This document shows, piece by piece, positions 1-8,389 of a stretch of DNA of 24,689 nt. The notes below the pieces were generated by a model. It ran no database searches. It had not been told where the DNA came from and worked only from the letters and a program-made list of their open reading frames with translations. The stretch comes from Acidimicrobiaceae bacterium (GTDB lineage Bacteria > Actinomycetota > Acidimicrobiia > Acidimicrobiales > RAAP-2): contig JAUTXB010000013.1 of assembly GCA_030838245.1 (NCBI GenBank), positions 1 to 24,689 on the forward strand, given 5' to 3'. The position numbers were made by a program, and so were the translations under genes. Each line of letters opens with the position of its first letter. The first letter of the stretch is position 1.

Positions 1-775
1 TGTGGCTGCGGAGAATGATGAGGGAGGGCTTGTCCTCGACGCTCTTGCCGCGAAGGAGCGCCGTCTCCAGCACGTCAAGGTCGTTGGCCGCCTCGCCCAG
101 ATTGTTGACATCCCAGCCGTAGGCGTCGAAGCGCTCGGCCACGTTGTCCGAATAGGACAGTTCTGTCGGTCCGTCGATGGTGATGTGGTTGTCGTCGTAG
201 ACGTAGACCAGGCGGCCCAGCCCCTGATGACCGGCCAGCGAGGCGGCCTCGTGGGAGATCCCCTCTTCCAGGCAGCCGTCACCGGCGAAGACGAACGTGT
301 AGTGATCGCAGACGTCGGGGGAGTAGCGGGAGCGGAGGAACCGCTCGGCGATGCCCATGCCCACGCCGTTGGCGAAGCCCTGGCCCAGCGGCCCGGTGGT
401 CACCTCCACCCCTTCGGTGTGGTGGAACTCGGGGTGGCCGGGGGTCTTCGATCCCCACTGCCGGAAGCCGCGGAGATCGTCGAGGGTCAGGCCGTATCCG
501 GTGAGATAGAGCATGGAGTACAAGAGGATCGAAGCGTGCCCGTTGGACAGCACGAACCGATCCCGGTCGGGCCAGTGGGGATCCGACGGATCATGATGCA
601 AGACCCGGGTGAACAGGACGTGGGCCAGCGGAGCCAGGGCCATGGCCGTACCGGGATGACCGGCGTTGGCCAGCTGGGGGGCGTCCATGGACAAGCCGCG
701 GATCACGTTGACGCCGAGTTCCTCCAACGCTGCGTCGCGGGTCACTTCCGGTGGGGTCGGCTGGATTCCGGTCAT
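1..775 (-). CDS. tkt: Transketolase, N-terminal part (cut by window edge)
   Basis: The reverse strand from the ATG at 775 reads without a stop to the window edge, giving 258 codons of transketolase. Transketolase moves two-carbon ketol units between sugar phosphates in the pentose phosphate pathway, using thiamine diphosphate. Recognisable family segments are NAGHPGTAMALAP near residue 37, DRFVLSNGHASILLY near 71 (the SxGHxS motif), TTGPLGQGFANGVG near 125, and the ThDP/metal motif GDGCLEEGISHEAASLAGH near 163, followed by YDDNHITIDG with the metal-binding Asn. The missing C-terminal two thirds lie beyond base 1. The start is supported by the family N-terminus and by a TAGGGT box 8 bases upstream, with no Shine-Dalgarno sequence, which suggests a leaderless mRNA. 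It lies 88 bp downstream of the FIST gene on the same strand but appears to have its own promoter. Confidence 0.96.
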   Translation of the reverse strand, partial: MTGIQPTPPEVTRDAALEELGVNVIRGLSMDAPQLANAGHPGTAMALAPLAHVLFTRVLHHDPSDPHWPDRDRFVLSNGHASILLYSMLYLTGYGLTLDDLRGFRQWGSKTPGHPEFHHTEGVEVTTGPLGQGFANGVGMGIAERFLRSRYSPDVCDHYTFVFAGDGCLEEGISHEAASLAGHQGLGRLVYVYDDNHITIDGPTELSYSDNVAERFDAYGWDVNNLGEAANDLDVLETALLRGKSVEDKPSLIILRSH

Positions 776-783
776 TGCTGGTC

Positions 784-789
784 ACCCTA
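784..789 (-). promoter_or_regulatory. Candidate -10 box of tkt (leaderless)
   Basis: TAGGGT on the minus strand, 8 bases before the ATG at 775. No ribosome binding site is visible in between. A good -35 is not obvious. Confidence 0.5.
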
Positions 790-863
790 TCCGTCTCGGC
801 CGTACTGGGGAAGCAGGTTCGTTGGCGCTCGACCCTCTCTCGAGGCCGCCTCAATTGCCGCGG

Positions 864-2012
864 TCAGCGGTCTCGGAACAGGGCGATCGCCGCCGTGAAG
901 CCGTGCACGAAGTTCGACCCGCCGATAGGACCGAATTCGCCGGCAGCAAAGAAGCCGGCAGCGGGTACCGGCCCCACTAACTCGGAGACGACCGACGCGT
1001 CGTGGTCGGGATGATCGAACAGGCGCTCGCCCCGCCCGTTGCAGGTGAACACCAGCGCAGCATCGGCCTGGTGGGTGTCCAAGAGCTCTCGCAGGTCCTC
1101 GTCGGCCGTCGCCGCGTCCCGCACGTGGAACTGGACGGTCGTCCCTACCGGGACCTCGTCGTTGACGGCGATGGCGCCGGTGCCTCGGTCCACGCCCACG
1201 ACGTTGCGCACCAAGAAGTCGCCACGACCGAACTCCGACCGGTGCTCGTCGATGACCCGTCCCAGATGGAGGCCACCCGACTCGAGGTTGGCCACGTCTG
1301 CCACCGACAGGCCTTGCTTGATCTGGTCAACCATCCGCTCCATAGTCGGCCTCCCGGCCAGCTCGTGGATGACGTTGCGCTCGGACCGGGTCACCGTCAG
1401 GGGACTGCCGTAAGGCCGGCAACCCTGGGAGACGACCGTGGTCACGTCGACGCCGCCCCCGATGAGTACCCCGGCCGCGCCGGCGGTGACCGTCCGCGGG
1501 CCGACGACGATCCGGTTGCCACCGGGTCCCCTGGCCGCTGAGGCGTTCCCGCCGATGACGGGTAGACCCGGCACGCGTTGGGCCATCCAGGAGAAGAACT
1601 CCTCGGTGGGAAAGGTGAAGGGATCGGCGATCAGGAAGAGGGATTGTGGGTCGAAGGGGACTTCCTGCGGCCAGCCCGTGAACTCCCAGTCGCCGTCTGT
1701 TCCCTGGACGGCCTGGAGGGAGACCGGCAGCAGTGGCCCCAGGCGGGCCGCCCACAGGCTGATGGCCGCGGTTTCCTCTACCTCCTTGCCCGTCCCCAGC
1801 ACCGATTCGGCCGCGCAGCCGATCATGGCCAGGGGGTGGAGGACGGCGTCGATGGCGGCGACGATGTCGTCCAGCGCACCGCTGTGCGGCGGGGTCACGC
1901 ACACGACCACCAGGTCGGGACGGTCCCCGAGCGCCTCGAGCACCGCCCCGGTGACTTCGCCGGTGGCCTGGGTGGCGATGGGGTGTTCGGAGAGAGCGCT
2001 GGCGAACGGCAT
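864..2012 (-). CDS. FIST N and C domain protein (putative sensory/ligand-binding)
   Basis: A 382-residue protein with the FIST architecture: an N-terminal FIST_N domain beginning MPFASALSEHPIATQATGEV, with IGCAAESVLGTGKEVEE near residue 66, and a FIST_C domain ending in a CNGRG motif (VFTCNGRGERLF) and GFFAAGEFGPIGG near the C-terminus. FIST domains are thought to bind small ligands such as amino acids and often feed signal transduction; no output domain is present here, so its exact role is unknown. The frame is open further upstream (to about 2396), but that part lies over the divergent thioesterase gene. I choose the ATG at 2012 because it matches the family N-terminus and has TACGCT 7 bases upstream; an ATG at 2105 is an alternative. 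No membrane segment is seen, so it is probably cytoplasmic. Confidence 0.9.
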   Translation of the reverse strand: MPFASALSEHPIATQATGEVTGAVLEALGDRPDLVVVCVTPPHSGALDDIVAAIDAVLHPLAMIGCAAESVLGTGKEVEETAAISLWAARLGPLLPVSLQAVQGTDGDWEFTGWPQEVPFDPQSLFLIADPFTFPTEEFFSWMAQRVPGLPVIGGNASAARGPGGNRIVVGPRTVTAGAAGVLIGGGVDVTTVVSQGCRPYGSPLTVTRSERNVIHELAGRPTMERMVDQIKQGLSVADVANLESGGLHLGRVIDEHRSEFGRGDFLVRNVVGVDRGTGAIAVNDEVPVGTTVQFHVRDAATADEDLRELLDTHQADAALVFTCNGRGERLFDHPDHDASVVSELVGPVPAAGFFAAGEFGPIGGSNFVHGFTAAIALFRDR

Positions 2013-2019
2013 CAGATCG

Positions 2020-2025
2020 AGCGTA
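2020..2025 (-). promoter_or_regulatory. Candidate -10 box of the FIST gene (leaderless)
   Basis: TACGCT on the minus strand, 7 bases before the ATG at 2012. It is one reason for preferring this start over the ATG at 2105. Confidence 0.45.
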
Positions 2026-2096
2026 TCGGCGTCCAGCCCTGGAACCGACCCGTGCCGGCCGCGCCGAGAGTCAGGCTGCGCCGAGGCGGGGAACGG

Positions 2097-2102
2097 TAGC
2101 GT
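2097..2102 (+). promoter_or_regulatory. Candidate -10 box of the hotdog thioesterase gene (leaderless)
   Basis: TAGCGT, 6 bases before the GTG at 2109. With the minus-strand box at 2020-2025 it makes a compact divergent promoter region of about 100 bp. Confidence 0.45.
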
Positions 2103-2108
2103 CATCTC

Positions 2109-2531
2109 GTGGCCGACCCCCGGATCCAAGTACCGTCCAATTGTGAGCTGACCCTGGGCATGGTCTGTGTCGACAAGTCGCAGCCGGGCCGAACCGTCTG
2201 GAGGATGTTGGCGGACGAGCGGTTCGCCAATCCGGCCGGCACGGTCCAGGGAGGCTTTCTGACCGCCTTCGCCGATTCGGCCATGGGATCGGCCACGGTG
2301 ACGTTCGCCAAGGTACGCGAGACCCGGGTGTTCTCGGCCAACGTGGAGATGAAGACCAGCTTCATGGCGCCGGCCCGGGTCGGCGAGGTGCTCCATTGCG
2401 CAGCCGAGGTCGTCTCGGGAGGCTCACGGGTGGCCTTCGTCGAGGCCGAGGTGACCGACAGCACGGGGCGGGTGGTCGCCCGCGCCAGCTCTACCTACCT
2501 GTTGACGCCACGAGACCCAGGTCCGTCCTAG
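2109..2531 (+). CDS. PaaI-family hotdog-fold thioesterase
   Basis: A 140-residue single hotdog-domain protein, the normal size for the PaaI/YbgC-type acyl-CoA thioesterases that hydrolyse CoA thioesters in the cytoplasm. The central helix motif reads VQGGFLTAFADSAMG (about residues 46-60), where Gln47-Gly-Gly corresponds to the usual HGG and Asp56 is the likely catalytic acid. Later strands (FSANVEMKTSFMAPARVGEV, then SRVAFVEAEVTDSTGRVVARAS) follow the family pattern. The start is GTG at 2109: the residues NCELTLGMVCVDKS that follow look like family sequence, and a -10-like TAGCGT lies 6 bases upstream. An internal ATG at 2160 would remove this part. It is divergent from the FIST gene. The substrate cannot be told from sequence. 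Confidence 0.88.
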   Translation: MADPRIQVPSNCELTLGMVCVDKSQPGRTVWRMLADERFANPAGTVQGGFLTAFADSAMGSATVTFAKVRETRVFSANVEMKTSFMAPARVGEVLHCAAEVVSGGSRVAFVEAEVTDSTGRVVARASSTYLLTPRDPGPS

Positions 2532-2594
2532 ATGGCTGGTCCCCATTAGGCTGGTCGCAGACCACCGATGGCCGACCTGTTCAGGCCCGGTGCG

Positions 2595-2600
2595 TATAGT
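2595..2600 (+). promoter_or_regulatory. Candidate -10 box of the holin-like/trmI operon
   Basis: TATAGT in the 146-bp gap after the thioesterase gene, close to consensus for a G+C-rich genome. The -35 is weak. The leader to the GTG at 2678 would be about 70 bases. Confidence 0.4.
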
Positions 2601-2677
2601 TGAGCGGGCATAGGGGATCGAGGACCCTGGGCTGAGCGGCCTGTAAGCCCGTGCGACCAACCGACCCGAGGAGGACT

Positions 2678-3043
2678 GTGCCGAAACGCCACGCTGACCA
2701 CGAGAAGGCTTCGGGTCGTCTCCAGTCGAAGGGGAGCGACGCCTTCCAGTTGGTCGTCGACTACGTAAAACAAGAGACGCTCGAGCCCCTGAAGGGTCTC
2801 GGTCGGTTCATCGTGTTCGGGGTGGCCGGTTCGGTGGCGCTCGCCGCCGGGTTCGTTGTACTCGCCATCGCCCTGCTTCGCGTGCTGCAAGGTGAGACCG
2901 GGACCACTTTTCACGGGAACCTGTCGTGGTTGCCCTACGTGATCTGTGCTGCCGCCTCGATCGGCGTCGCCGCGGTGGCCGTGGCGTCCATCCGAAGGGG
3001 TCAAGCACGACGTTCGTTGGAACGTGACAAGGAGACAGCATGA
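2678..3043 (+). CDS. Holin-like small membrane protein (putative phage holin family)
   Basis: A 121-residue protein with an N-terminal charged part (VPKRHADHEKASG), then two hydrophobic segments at about residues 44-70 (FIVFGVAGSVALAAGFVVLA) and 85-107 (WLPYVICAAASIGVAAVAVA), and a basic tail. This two-helix layout resembles the actinobacterial phage-holin-family proteins that are common chromosomal genes with no known lytic role. The GTG at 2678 is chosen because GAGGAGGA lies immediately upstream at 2668-2675; a GTG at 2651 in the same frame lacks such a site. The stop overlaps the next start (ATGA at 3040-3043), so the two are probably translationally coupled. No phage genes surround it. 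Function unknown. Confidence 0.75.
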   Translation: MPKRHADHEKASGRLQSKGSDAFQLVVDYVKQETLEPLKGLGRFIVFGVAGSVALAAGFVVLAIALLRVLQGETGTTFHGNLSWLPYVICAAASIGVAAVAVASIRRGQARRSLERDKETA

Positions 3044-3252
3044 GCACCGATGGGCCCCCTATCACCCGAGACGACATCGAGGCGCGCTTTCGCGAACTGA
3101 ACGGTGACGTCGGATCCGAAGTAGAGGCCGTGAGGCCCCAACTTCTGACCGTGGGAGCTGCCATCGGCGTCGCCGTCATTGCCATTGCGTTCCTGGCTGG
3201 CCGGCGCCGAGGCCGCAAGCGGTCTGCCGTCGTCGAAGTACGACGGATCTGA
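3040..3252 (+). CDS. Small single-helix membrane protein, hypothetical
   Basis: A 70-residue protein that I do not recognise. It has an acidic, helical N-terminal half (TRDDIEARFRELNGDVGSEVE), one transmembrane helix at about residues 36-54 (LLTVGAAIGVAVIAIAFLAG), and a strongly basic tail (RRRGRKR). This predicts an N-out, C-in or tail-anchored arrangement. The start codon overlaps the stop of the upstream holin-like gene in ATGA, which supports both genes being real. The next gene begins 3 bases after the stop. Confidence 0.7.
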   Translation: MSTDGPPITRDDIEARFRELNGDVGSEVEAVRPQLLTVGAAIGVAVIAIAFLAGRRRGRKRSAVVEVRRI

Positions 3253-3255
3253 GCG

Positions 3256-3468
3256 GTGGACCGTCTCCTTCGTCTCGCCATCTCCAACGGCTTCCGGCGG
3301 GGGATGCGTGGCGCCCACCCGGCGTGGTTCGTCATCGGTGTCTCGGCCTGGGCCCTCAAGCGGTCACGGAGAAAGCGCGACGACGTCGTCTATCGGACGG
3401 TGCTGCAGCCGGGTGAGGGCCTGATCGTCGCCACCCGGCCCCCGCGTTCTACCCAGACCGGCGCCTGA
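3256..3468 (+). CDS. Small basic protein, hypothetical
   Basis: A 70-residue protein starting with GTG 3 bases after the previous stop. It is basic (FRRGMRG, KRSRRKRDD), with a short hydrophobic stretch (AWFVIGVSAWAL, about residues 23-34) and a C-terminal VVYRTVLQPGEGLIVATRPP that looks like a beta hairpin. I cannot assign a family. The tight packing between the gene before it and trmI 5 bases after it supports an operon and a real gene. Confidence 0.65.
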   Translation: MDRLLRLAISNGFRRGMRGAHPAWFVIGVSAWALKRSRRKRDDVVYRTVLQPGEGLIVATRPPRSTQTGA

Positions 3469-3473
3469 GGCGC

Positions 3474-4331
3474 GTGAGCGACGAGGCCATCTCGGACGAC
3501 GGGTCGCGGCTGACCGACGGCGAGCGAGTACTACTGGTCGACGCCAAGGAGCGCCGGTACCTGATCACGTTGCGGTCCGGGACCATGTTCCACACCCACG
3601 TCGGGATCGTGGCCCACGACGACCTGATCGGCGCGGCCGAAGGGTCGACCGTGCTGGGCAGCACCGGCCGGAAGTTCTTGGTCGTCCGCCCCACCCTTTC
3701 GGATGTCGTGTTGAAGATGCCGCGAGGGGCACAGGTCATCTACCCCAAGGACCTGGCCGCCATCCTGGTCCAAGCCGACATCGCTCCAGGCATGCGGGTG
3801 CTCGAGGCTGGCGTCGGGTCGGGCGCCCTGTCCATGGCCCTGCTGCGGGCCGGAGCCGACGTAGTCGGATACGAGCTGCGTGAGGACTTCGCCAACCGGG
3901 CCCGATCGAACGTGTCCGCCGCCGCCGGCGAGGATGCCACCTACCGGGTGGAGCTGCGAGACGTCTATCAGGGCATCGACGAGACGGGACTCGATCGCAT
4001 CGTCCTTGACCTCCCCGAGCCCTGGCAGGTGCTGGCCCACGCCACGACGGCCATGCGTTCGGGCGGGATCATCTGCGCCTACCTACCCACCATCAATCAG
4101 ACGGCACAGTTCCGGACGGCACTGGAAGACAGCCCGTTCGGCATGGCCGAGACGCTCGAGGTGCTCCACCGCACCTGGCATATCGAGGCCCGCTCGGTCC
4201 GGCCCGACCATCGCATGGTCGGTCACACCGGGTTCTTGACCACCGCCCGGTTGCTGGTGCCTCCCACCGAGAACGGCCCGGTCGGGCCGCCGGCGGCCAG
4301 CGAGTCGCTTCCGGTCAGCCCTGCTCGATGA
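3474..4331 (+). CDS. trmI: tRNA (adenine-58-N1)-methyltransferase TrmI
   Basis: A 285-residue Rossmann-fold methyltransferase that makes m1A58 in the T-loop of tRNA using S-adenosylmethionine. The N-terminal beta domain (GERVLLVDAKERRYLITL) is followed by the SAM-binding motif EAGVGSG (about residues 111-117), the acidic loop GYELREDFANRARSNV, and the catalytic DLPEPW motif (179-184), all characteristic of TrmI/Trm61. The length is typical. GTG at 3474 is 5 bases after the previous stop, so it closes the operon that begins at 2678. In actinobacteria trmI commonly lies beside the proteasome genes, as here. Its last 17 bases overlap the end of the convergent ferredoxin gene. Confidence 0.95.
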   Translation: MSDEAISDDGSRLTDGERVLLVDAKERRYLITLRSGTMFHTHVGIVAHDDLIGAAEGSTVLGSTGRKFLVVRPTLSDVVLKMPRGAQVIYPKDLAAILVQADIAPGMRVLEAGVGSGALSMALLRAGADVVGYELREDFANRARSNVSAAAGEDATYRVELRDVYQGIDETGLDRIVLDLPEPWQVLAHATTAMRSGGIICAYLPTINQTAQFRTALEDSPFGMAETLEVLHRTWHIEARSVRPDHRMVGHTGFLTTARLLVPPTENGPVGPPAASESLPVSPAR

Positions 4332-4551
4332 AGATGCATTCGCCGGGACATTCCTCGGCCGCTTCGACCACCGCATCCTCGAGATCGTCGGGGACGCCGG
4401 CCATGCCCGCTGATCCCCCGGGCTCACTCTTCACGTCTGTGCCCTCTTTGACGTAGGCCAAGCCGTCGTCGAGCAGCGTGAAGACCGCAGGGGCGATCTC
4501 CTCGCAGAGACCGTCACCGGTACAGAGATCCTGGTCGATCCAGACCTTCAT
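4315..4551 (-). CDS. Small ferredoxin (3Fe-4S/4Fe-4S type)
   Basis: A 78-residue acidic ferredoxin starting MKVWIDQDLCTGDGLC. Cysteines are at residues 10 and 16 (CTGDGLC) and 68 and 72 (CPGECIF). The Asp in the first motif, where a two-cluster or 4Fe-4S protein often has Cys, fits a single 3Fe-4S-type cluster, as in small actinobacterial ferredoxins that serve cytochromes P450 and other oxidoreductases. The insert of about 25 residues after DDGLAYV (KEGTDVKSEPGGSAGMAG) is Gly/Ser-rich. The ATG at 4551 has TAGGAG about 11 bases upstream; a TTG at 4560 would add three residues but is too close to it. The 3' end overlaps trmI tail to tail by 17 bp. The electron partner is not shown by the context. 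Confidence 0.9.
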   Translation of the reverse strand: MKVWIDQDLCTGDGLCEEIAPAVFTLLDDGLAYVKEGTDVKSEPGGSAGMAGVPDDLEDAVVEAAEECPGECIFIEQG

Positions 4552-4778
4552 GGGTGTCAATTCTCCTACCTACGGGCTCTCGACACGTTCTCGTGCCGGG
4601 AGGGCGGTCAACCGGGCCGCACGCCCCAAAAGACGCGATCGACCCTGGTGAGGACCGACGACCCGCGGAGAACGATGCTACCGCCTCACCGGGCACCAGT
4701 GGTCAACCCTGGTCATGGGGTTCAAGGTGGCGCCTCCAGGGAGGTCGCAGCGGTGCATGCTCCTCACGCACCCCGGTG

Positions 4779-4784
4779 TAGGGT
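4779..4784 (+). promoter_or_regulatory. Candidate -10 box of the arc gene
   Basis: TAGGGT lies only 3 bases before the TTG at 4788. A transcript from it would begin near 4791, after that TTG. This favours the GTG at 4815 as the real start, with a leader of about 24 bases carrying GGAG at 4807-4810. Confidence 0.45.
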
Positions 4785-4814
4785 CGCTTGGCAGGGACCA
4801 AGCACTGGAGTGAG

Positions 4815-6593
4815 GTGATTCCGACGGCTGACTTCGAAGAACCAGCGAACCACCATGACGTGGGTGACGAGGGAGACCTCGACACCCTGCTTGCCCGCGC
4901 CCAGGAGGCCGAAGAAGAGGTCACCGTCCTCCGGCGGCGGCTCCAGGAGAGCCCGAGGCGCGTGCAGACCCTCGAGGAGAAGCTGCTCGAGACCAAGGGC
5001 CAGTTGGCCCAGGCCATCTCCCAGAACGAGAAGCTGACCTTCACTCTCCAGACGGCGAAAGAGCACATCGCCAACTTGCGCGAGGAGGTGGAGAAGCTCA
5101 CCCAGCCGCCGGCCGCCTATGGGACCTACCTCGGCGCCAACGACGACGGCACGGTGGACGTCTTCTCCGGAGGCCGGAAGATGCGGGTGTCGCTGCACCC
5201 CGACATCGAGACGGGCGAACTTCGTCGGGGCAACGAGGTCGTGCTCAACGAGTCCTTGAACGTGGTCCTGGCCCGTGAGGGCGAAGGGTCGGGCGAGGTG
5301 GTCGTCCTGAAAGAGGTCCTGGAGGACAAGAGACGGGCCCTGGTGTTCGGGCGCGCGGACGAGGAGCGAGTGGCCGAGCTGTCCGACGACCTGGTTGGTG
5401 TGAAGCTCCGAGCCGGGGACACGGTGCTCATGGAGAGCCGGACCGGCTTGCTCATCGAGAAGCTGCCCCGGCCCGAGGTCGAAGAGCTGATCCTCGAGGA
5501 GGTCCCCGACGTCACCTACAGCGACGTCGGCGGCCTGGACTCCCAGATCGAAGCGATCACCGATGCCGTCGAGCTTCCCTACTTGCACCGGGAGCTCTAT
5601 GCCGAGCACAAGCTGCCCGCCCCCAAGGGCATCCTGCTGTACGGCCCACCGGGGTGCGGGAAGACGCTCATCGCCAAGGCGGTGGCCAATTCCCTGGCCA
5701 AGAAGGTGGCCCAGGTGACCGGCAACACCAACACCCGCAGCTACTTCTTGAACATCAAGGGCCCCGAGCTGTTGAACAAGTACGTGGGCGAGACCGAACG
5801 ACAGATTCGCCTCGTCTTCCAGCGGGCGCGGGAGAAGTCGGAAGAGGGCGTCCCCGTCATCGTCTTCTTCGACGAGATGGACTCCCTGTTCCGGACCCGG
5901 GGGACCGGCATCAGCTCGGACATGGAGTCGACCATCGTGCCCCAGCTGCTGGCCGAGATCGACGGGGTCGAGACCCTGCGAGACGTGATCGTGATCGGGG
6001 CCTCCAACCGCGAGGACCTCATCGATCCGGCCATCCTCCGCCCGGGGCGCCTCGACGTGAAGATCCGGATCGAACGGCCCAACGAGACGGCCGCGGCCCA
6101 GATCTTCGCCCGGTACCTCACCGCGGACCTCCCCCTCGACGCCGACGAGGTACAGAGCCTGGGCGGTGGCGACCCGGCCAAGGCCACCCAGGCGATCATC
6201 GAGACCACGGTGACCGAGATGTACCGCAACGACGACGAGAACCGGTTCCTCGAGGTCACCTATCAGAACGGCGACAAGGAGGTCCTCTACTACCGAGACT
6301 TCGCCTCTGGGGCCATGATCGAGAACATCGTGCGGCGGGCCAAGAAGCTGGCCATCAAGCGGAGGATCGCCGGGGAGAGCCGGGGCATCCGGACCTCTGA
6401 CCTGTTGGAGTCGATCCGCCAGGAATACAAGGAGAACGAGGACCTTCCCAACACCACCAACCCGGACGACTGGGCCAAGATCTCCGGGAAGAAGGGCGAG
6501 CGGATCGTCTACATCCGTACGCTGATCAGCGAAGATCGGGAGACGACCGGGGGTCGCTCCATCGAGCGGGTCGGCACTGGCCAGTACCTCTGA
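4815..6593 (+). CDS. arc: Proteasome-associated AAA+ ATPase ARC/Mpa
   Basis: A 592-residue hexameric unfoldase that recognises pupylated proteins and feeds them into the 20S proteasome. Domains in order: an N-terminal coiled coil (about 25-100, [19 protein letters not shown] onward) that binds Pup; an interdomain OB region (about 100-225); and an AAA+ module with Walker A GPPGCGKT (277-284), Walker [11 protein letters not shown] with Asp353-Glu354, and arginine fingers in ILRPGRLD (Arg409, Arg412). The last four residues are GQYL, the tail that docks onto the proteasome alpha ring. I prefer the GTG at 4815, preceded by GGAG, because the likely -10 at 4779-4784 would leave the upstream TTG (4788, nine more residues) outside the message. 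It is followed by dop after 83 bp. Confidence 0.97.
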   Translation: MIPTADFEEPANHHDVGDEGDLDTLLARAQEAEEEVTVLRRRLQESPRRVQTLEEKLLETKGQLAQAISQNEKLTFTLQTAKEHIANLREEVEKLTQPPAAYGTYLGANDDGTVDVFSGGRKMRVSLHPDIETGELRRGNEVVLNESLNVVLAREGEGSGEVVVLKEVLEDKRRALVFGRADEERVAELSDDLVGVKLRAGDTVLMESRTGLLIEKLPRPEVEELILEEVPDVTYSDVGGLDSQIEAITDAVELPYLHRELYAEHKLPAPKGILLYGPPGCGKTLIAKAVANSLAKKVAQVTGNTNTRSYFLNIKGPELLNKYVGETERQIRLVFQRAREKSEEGVPVIVFFDEMDSLFRTRGTGISSDMESTIVPQLLAEIDGVETLRDVIVIGASNREDLIDPAILRPGRLDVKIRIERPNETAAAQIFARYLTADLPLDADEVQSLGGGDPAKATQAIIETTVTEMYRNDDENRFLEVTYQNGDKEVLYYRDFASGAMIENIVRRAKKLAIKRRIAGESRGIRTSDLLESIRQEYKENEDLPNTTNPDDWAKISGKKGERIVYIRTLISEDRETTGGRSIERVGTGQYL

Positions 6594-6663
6594 TCGGCGC
6601 ATCCGCCCCGATCCGGCCGGAGGGTCGTCGAGGGGGGTCTGTTTGATGACGTCGGCGCCGGGA

Positions 6664-6669
6664 TAGGGT
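6664..6669 (+). promoter_or_regulatory. Candidate -10 box of dop (leaderless)
   Basis: TAGGGT, 7 bases before the GTG at 6677. TTGATG at 6643-6648 could act as a -35, though the spacer of 15 is short. It suggests that dop-pup-prcB-prcA can be transcribed separately from arc. Confidence 0.5.
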
Positions 6670-6676
6670 CACCTTC

Positions 6677-8170
6677 GTGGCCATACCCAAGGTCTGCGGA
6701 ATCGAGACGGAATACGGCATTCACGTCTCGAACGGCGATCCCAACCCCATCGCGGCATCGTCGGTCCTGATCAACGCCTATGCCCAGGAAGTGGCCCGCC
6801 AGCAGATCCGCTGGGACTTCGAGGACGAGTCACCGGGCAACGACGCGCGCGGCCAGGCTCGTGAGGGGTCGATGCCGCCCCAGATCGAGACCCATCTGGT
6901 CAACACCGTCCTGACCAACGGGGCCCGCTACTACGTGGACCACGCCCATCCCGAGTTCTCCACCCCCGAATGTGCTGACGCGCTCGAGTGCGTGCTCTAC
7001 GACCGGGCGGGCGAGCTCATCATCCAGCGTTCCATGGAGGCCGCCGACCGAACGGTGCAAGACGGTCGGCGCCTGGTCGTCTACAAGAACAATTCGGACG
7101 GTAAGGGCAACTCCTACGGCTGTCACGAGAATTACCTCATGGACCGGGCCACGCCGTTCTCCCGCATCGTCAAGTCGGTCATTCCCCATTTCGTCACTCG
7201 CCAGATCTACTGCGGCGCAGGCAAAGTGGGGGCGGAGACACCGACCCACGATGGTCGGACGGTGGACTTCCAGATCTCGCAGCGGGCCGAGTTCTTCGAG
7301 GAGCCGGTGGGCCTGGAGACGACGTTGAAGCGACCGCTGGTGAACACCAGGGACGAGCCGCACGCCGATCCTCACCGCTATCGGCGACTCCACGTCATCG
7401 TGGGCGACGCCAACCTGGCCGAGGTGGCGACCTTGTTGAAAGTGGGTACCACCTCGTTGGTGTTGGCCATGATCGAAGACGACATCCCCTGGAGCCGCGA
7501 GCTGACGCCGGCCGACCCGGTCCGGGCCATCCATGCCGTCTCCTTGGATCGGACTTTCACCCAGCCCATCGAGATGATCGACGGTTCGACAGCCACCGCC
7601 CTGGCCATCCAGTGGGAGCTGTTCTCGCTGGCCCGCAAGTACGCCGACGACCGCGGTCTCGAGTGCATGGTCGATGTCGAAGTGGGCGAGGAGGTGCTGC
7701 GCCGGTGGGAGATGGTGCTGCAGGGCCTGGAGACCGATCCCATGTCGCTGTACCGCCAAGTGGACTGGGTGGCCAAGCTGAAGCTGCTTGAGGCCTACCA
7801 GGAGCGCCATGGCTGCTCCTGGTCCGACCACCGGATGGCAGCAATGGACCTGCAGTACCACGACTTGCGCCCTGAGCGTTCCCTCTTCGCCCGCCTGGAC
7901 ACCGAGCGACTGGTGACCGACGAGGAGGTGGCCCGTGCCGTCACCGAGCCCCCTCGGCGCACCCGGGCGTGGTTCCGCGGACAGTGTCTGACCCGCTTCC
8001 CGAATGCCGTGGTCACGGCTAACTGGGATTCGCTGGTATTCGATCTCGGCACGGACCCGCTGCGACGCGTCCCTATGATGGACCCTCTGCGCGGCACCGC
8101 CGAACACGTGGAGGAGCTGTTGGAGGGAAGTACGAGCGCATCCGAGCTGTTGGAGCGGTTGAGCCGTTGA
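6677..8170 (+). CDS. dop: Depupylase/Pup deamidase Dop
   Basis: A 497-residue member of the carboxylate-amine ligase-like Dop/PafA family. Dop hydrolyses the isopeptide bond between Pup and substrate lysines and, in species with a GGQ Pup, also deamidates Pup. Visible family marks are the N-terminal GIETEYGI, the nucleophile region [16 protein letters not shown] with Asp88, [19 protein letters not shown], and the [22 protein letters not shown] block. The long insertion at about residues 44-67 ([17 protein letters not shown]) is the Dop-loop that separates Dop from PafA. GTG at 6677 is supported by a -10 box 7 bases upstream. Because Pup here already ends in Glu, this Dop is probably only a depupylase. 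Confidence 0.96.
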   Translation: MAIPKVCGIETEYGIHVSNGDPNPIAASSVLINAYAQEVARQQIRWDFEDESPGNDARGQAREGSMPPQIETHLVNTVLTNGARYYVDHAHPEFSTPECADALECVLYDRAGELIIQRSMEAADRTVQDGRRLVVYKNNSDGKGNSYGCHENYLMDRATPFSRIVKSVIPHFVTRQIYCGAGKVGAETPTHDGRTVDFQISQRAEFFEEPVGLETTLKRPLVNTRDEPHADPHRYRRLHVIVGDANLAEVATLLKVGTTSLVLAMIEDDIPWSRELTPADPVRAIHAVSLDRTFTQPIEMIDGSTATALAIQWELFSLARKYADDRGLECMVDVEVGEEVLRRWEMVLQGLETDPMSLYRQVDWVAKLKLLEAYQERHGCSWSDHRMAAMDLQYHDLRPERSLFARLDTERLVTDEEVARAVTEPPRRTRAWFRGQCLTRFPNAVVTANWDSLVFDLGTDPLRRVPMMDPLRGTAEHVEELLEGSTSASELLERLSR

Positions 8171-8183
8171 GAGAGGTAGTGCT

Positions 8184-8384
8184 ATGGCTGAACGTGAACT
8201 GAAGAAGAAGAAGGCGACCACCACCGAGCGAACGGGTGAGGAGGTCGAAGAGGTCCCGGCCACGTCGGCCACGGGTGAGAAGCTCAAAGCGGAGCTCGAC
8301 GACCTGCTGGACGAGATCGACGAAGTCTTGGAGGACAACGCCGAGGAGTTCGTCCGGAACTATGTCCAGAAAGGCGGCGAGTAG
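8184..8384 (+). CDS. pup: Prokaryotic ubiquitin-like protein Pup, GGE form
   Basis: A 66-residue, mostly disordered, acidic protein that PafA joins through its C-terminal Glu to lysines of proteins destined for the proteasome. The helical ARC-binding core [20 protein letters not shown] (about 33-52) and the ending [13 protein letters not shown] are typical. The gene encodes Glu as the last residue (codons GGC GGC GAG, then TAG), not the Gln seen in mycobacteria, so no deamidation is needed. The N-terminus carries a run of lysines (KKKK, residues 7-10). The start has AGAGAGG upstream. It lies 13 bases after dop and 5 bases before prcB, so these are one transcript. Confidence 0.97.
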   Translation: MAERELKKKKATTTERTGEEVEEVPATSATGEKLKAELDDLLDEIDEVLEDNAEEFVRNYVQKGGE

Positions 8385-8389
8385 ACCAC

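Noticed and set aside
2013..2396. In-frame extension of the FIST gene to about 2396
   Set aside because: It lies across the divergent thioesterase gene and its translation is Arg/Gly/His-rich without FIST similarity.
2678..3043. Prophage lysis gene (holin)
   Set aside because: The holin-like protein has no endolysin, integrase or phage structural gene near it and sits in a housekeeping operon with trmI. Chromosomal members of this family are common in actinobacteria.
4764..6602. A long open reading frame (612 codons) on the minus strand across arc
   Set aside because: It is the shadow of a G+C-rich coding region in the opposite frame. Its protein is low-complexity and rich in Gly, Leu, Asp and Val, while the plus-strand frame has all AAA+ motifs.
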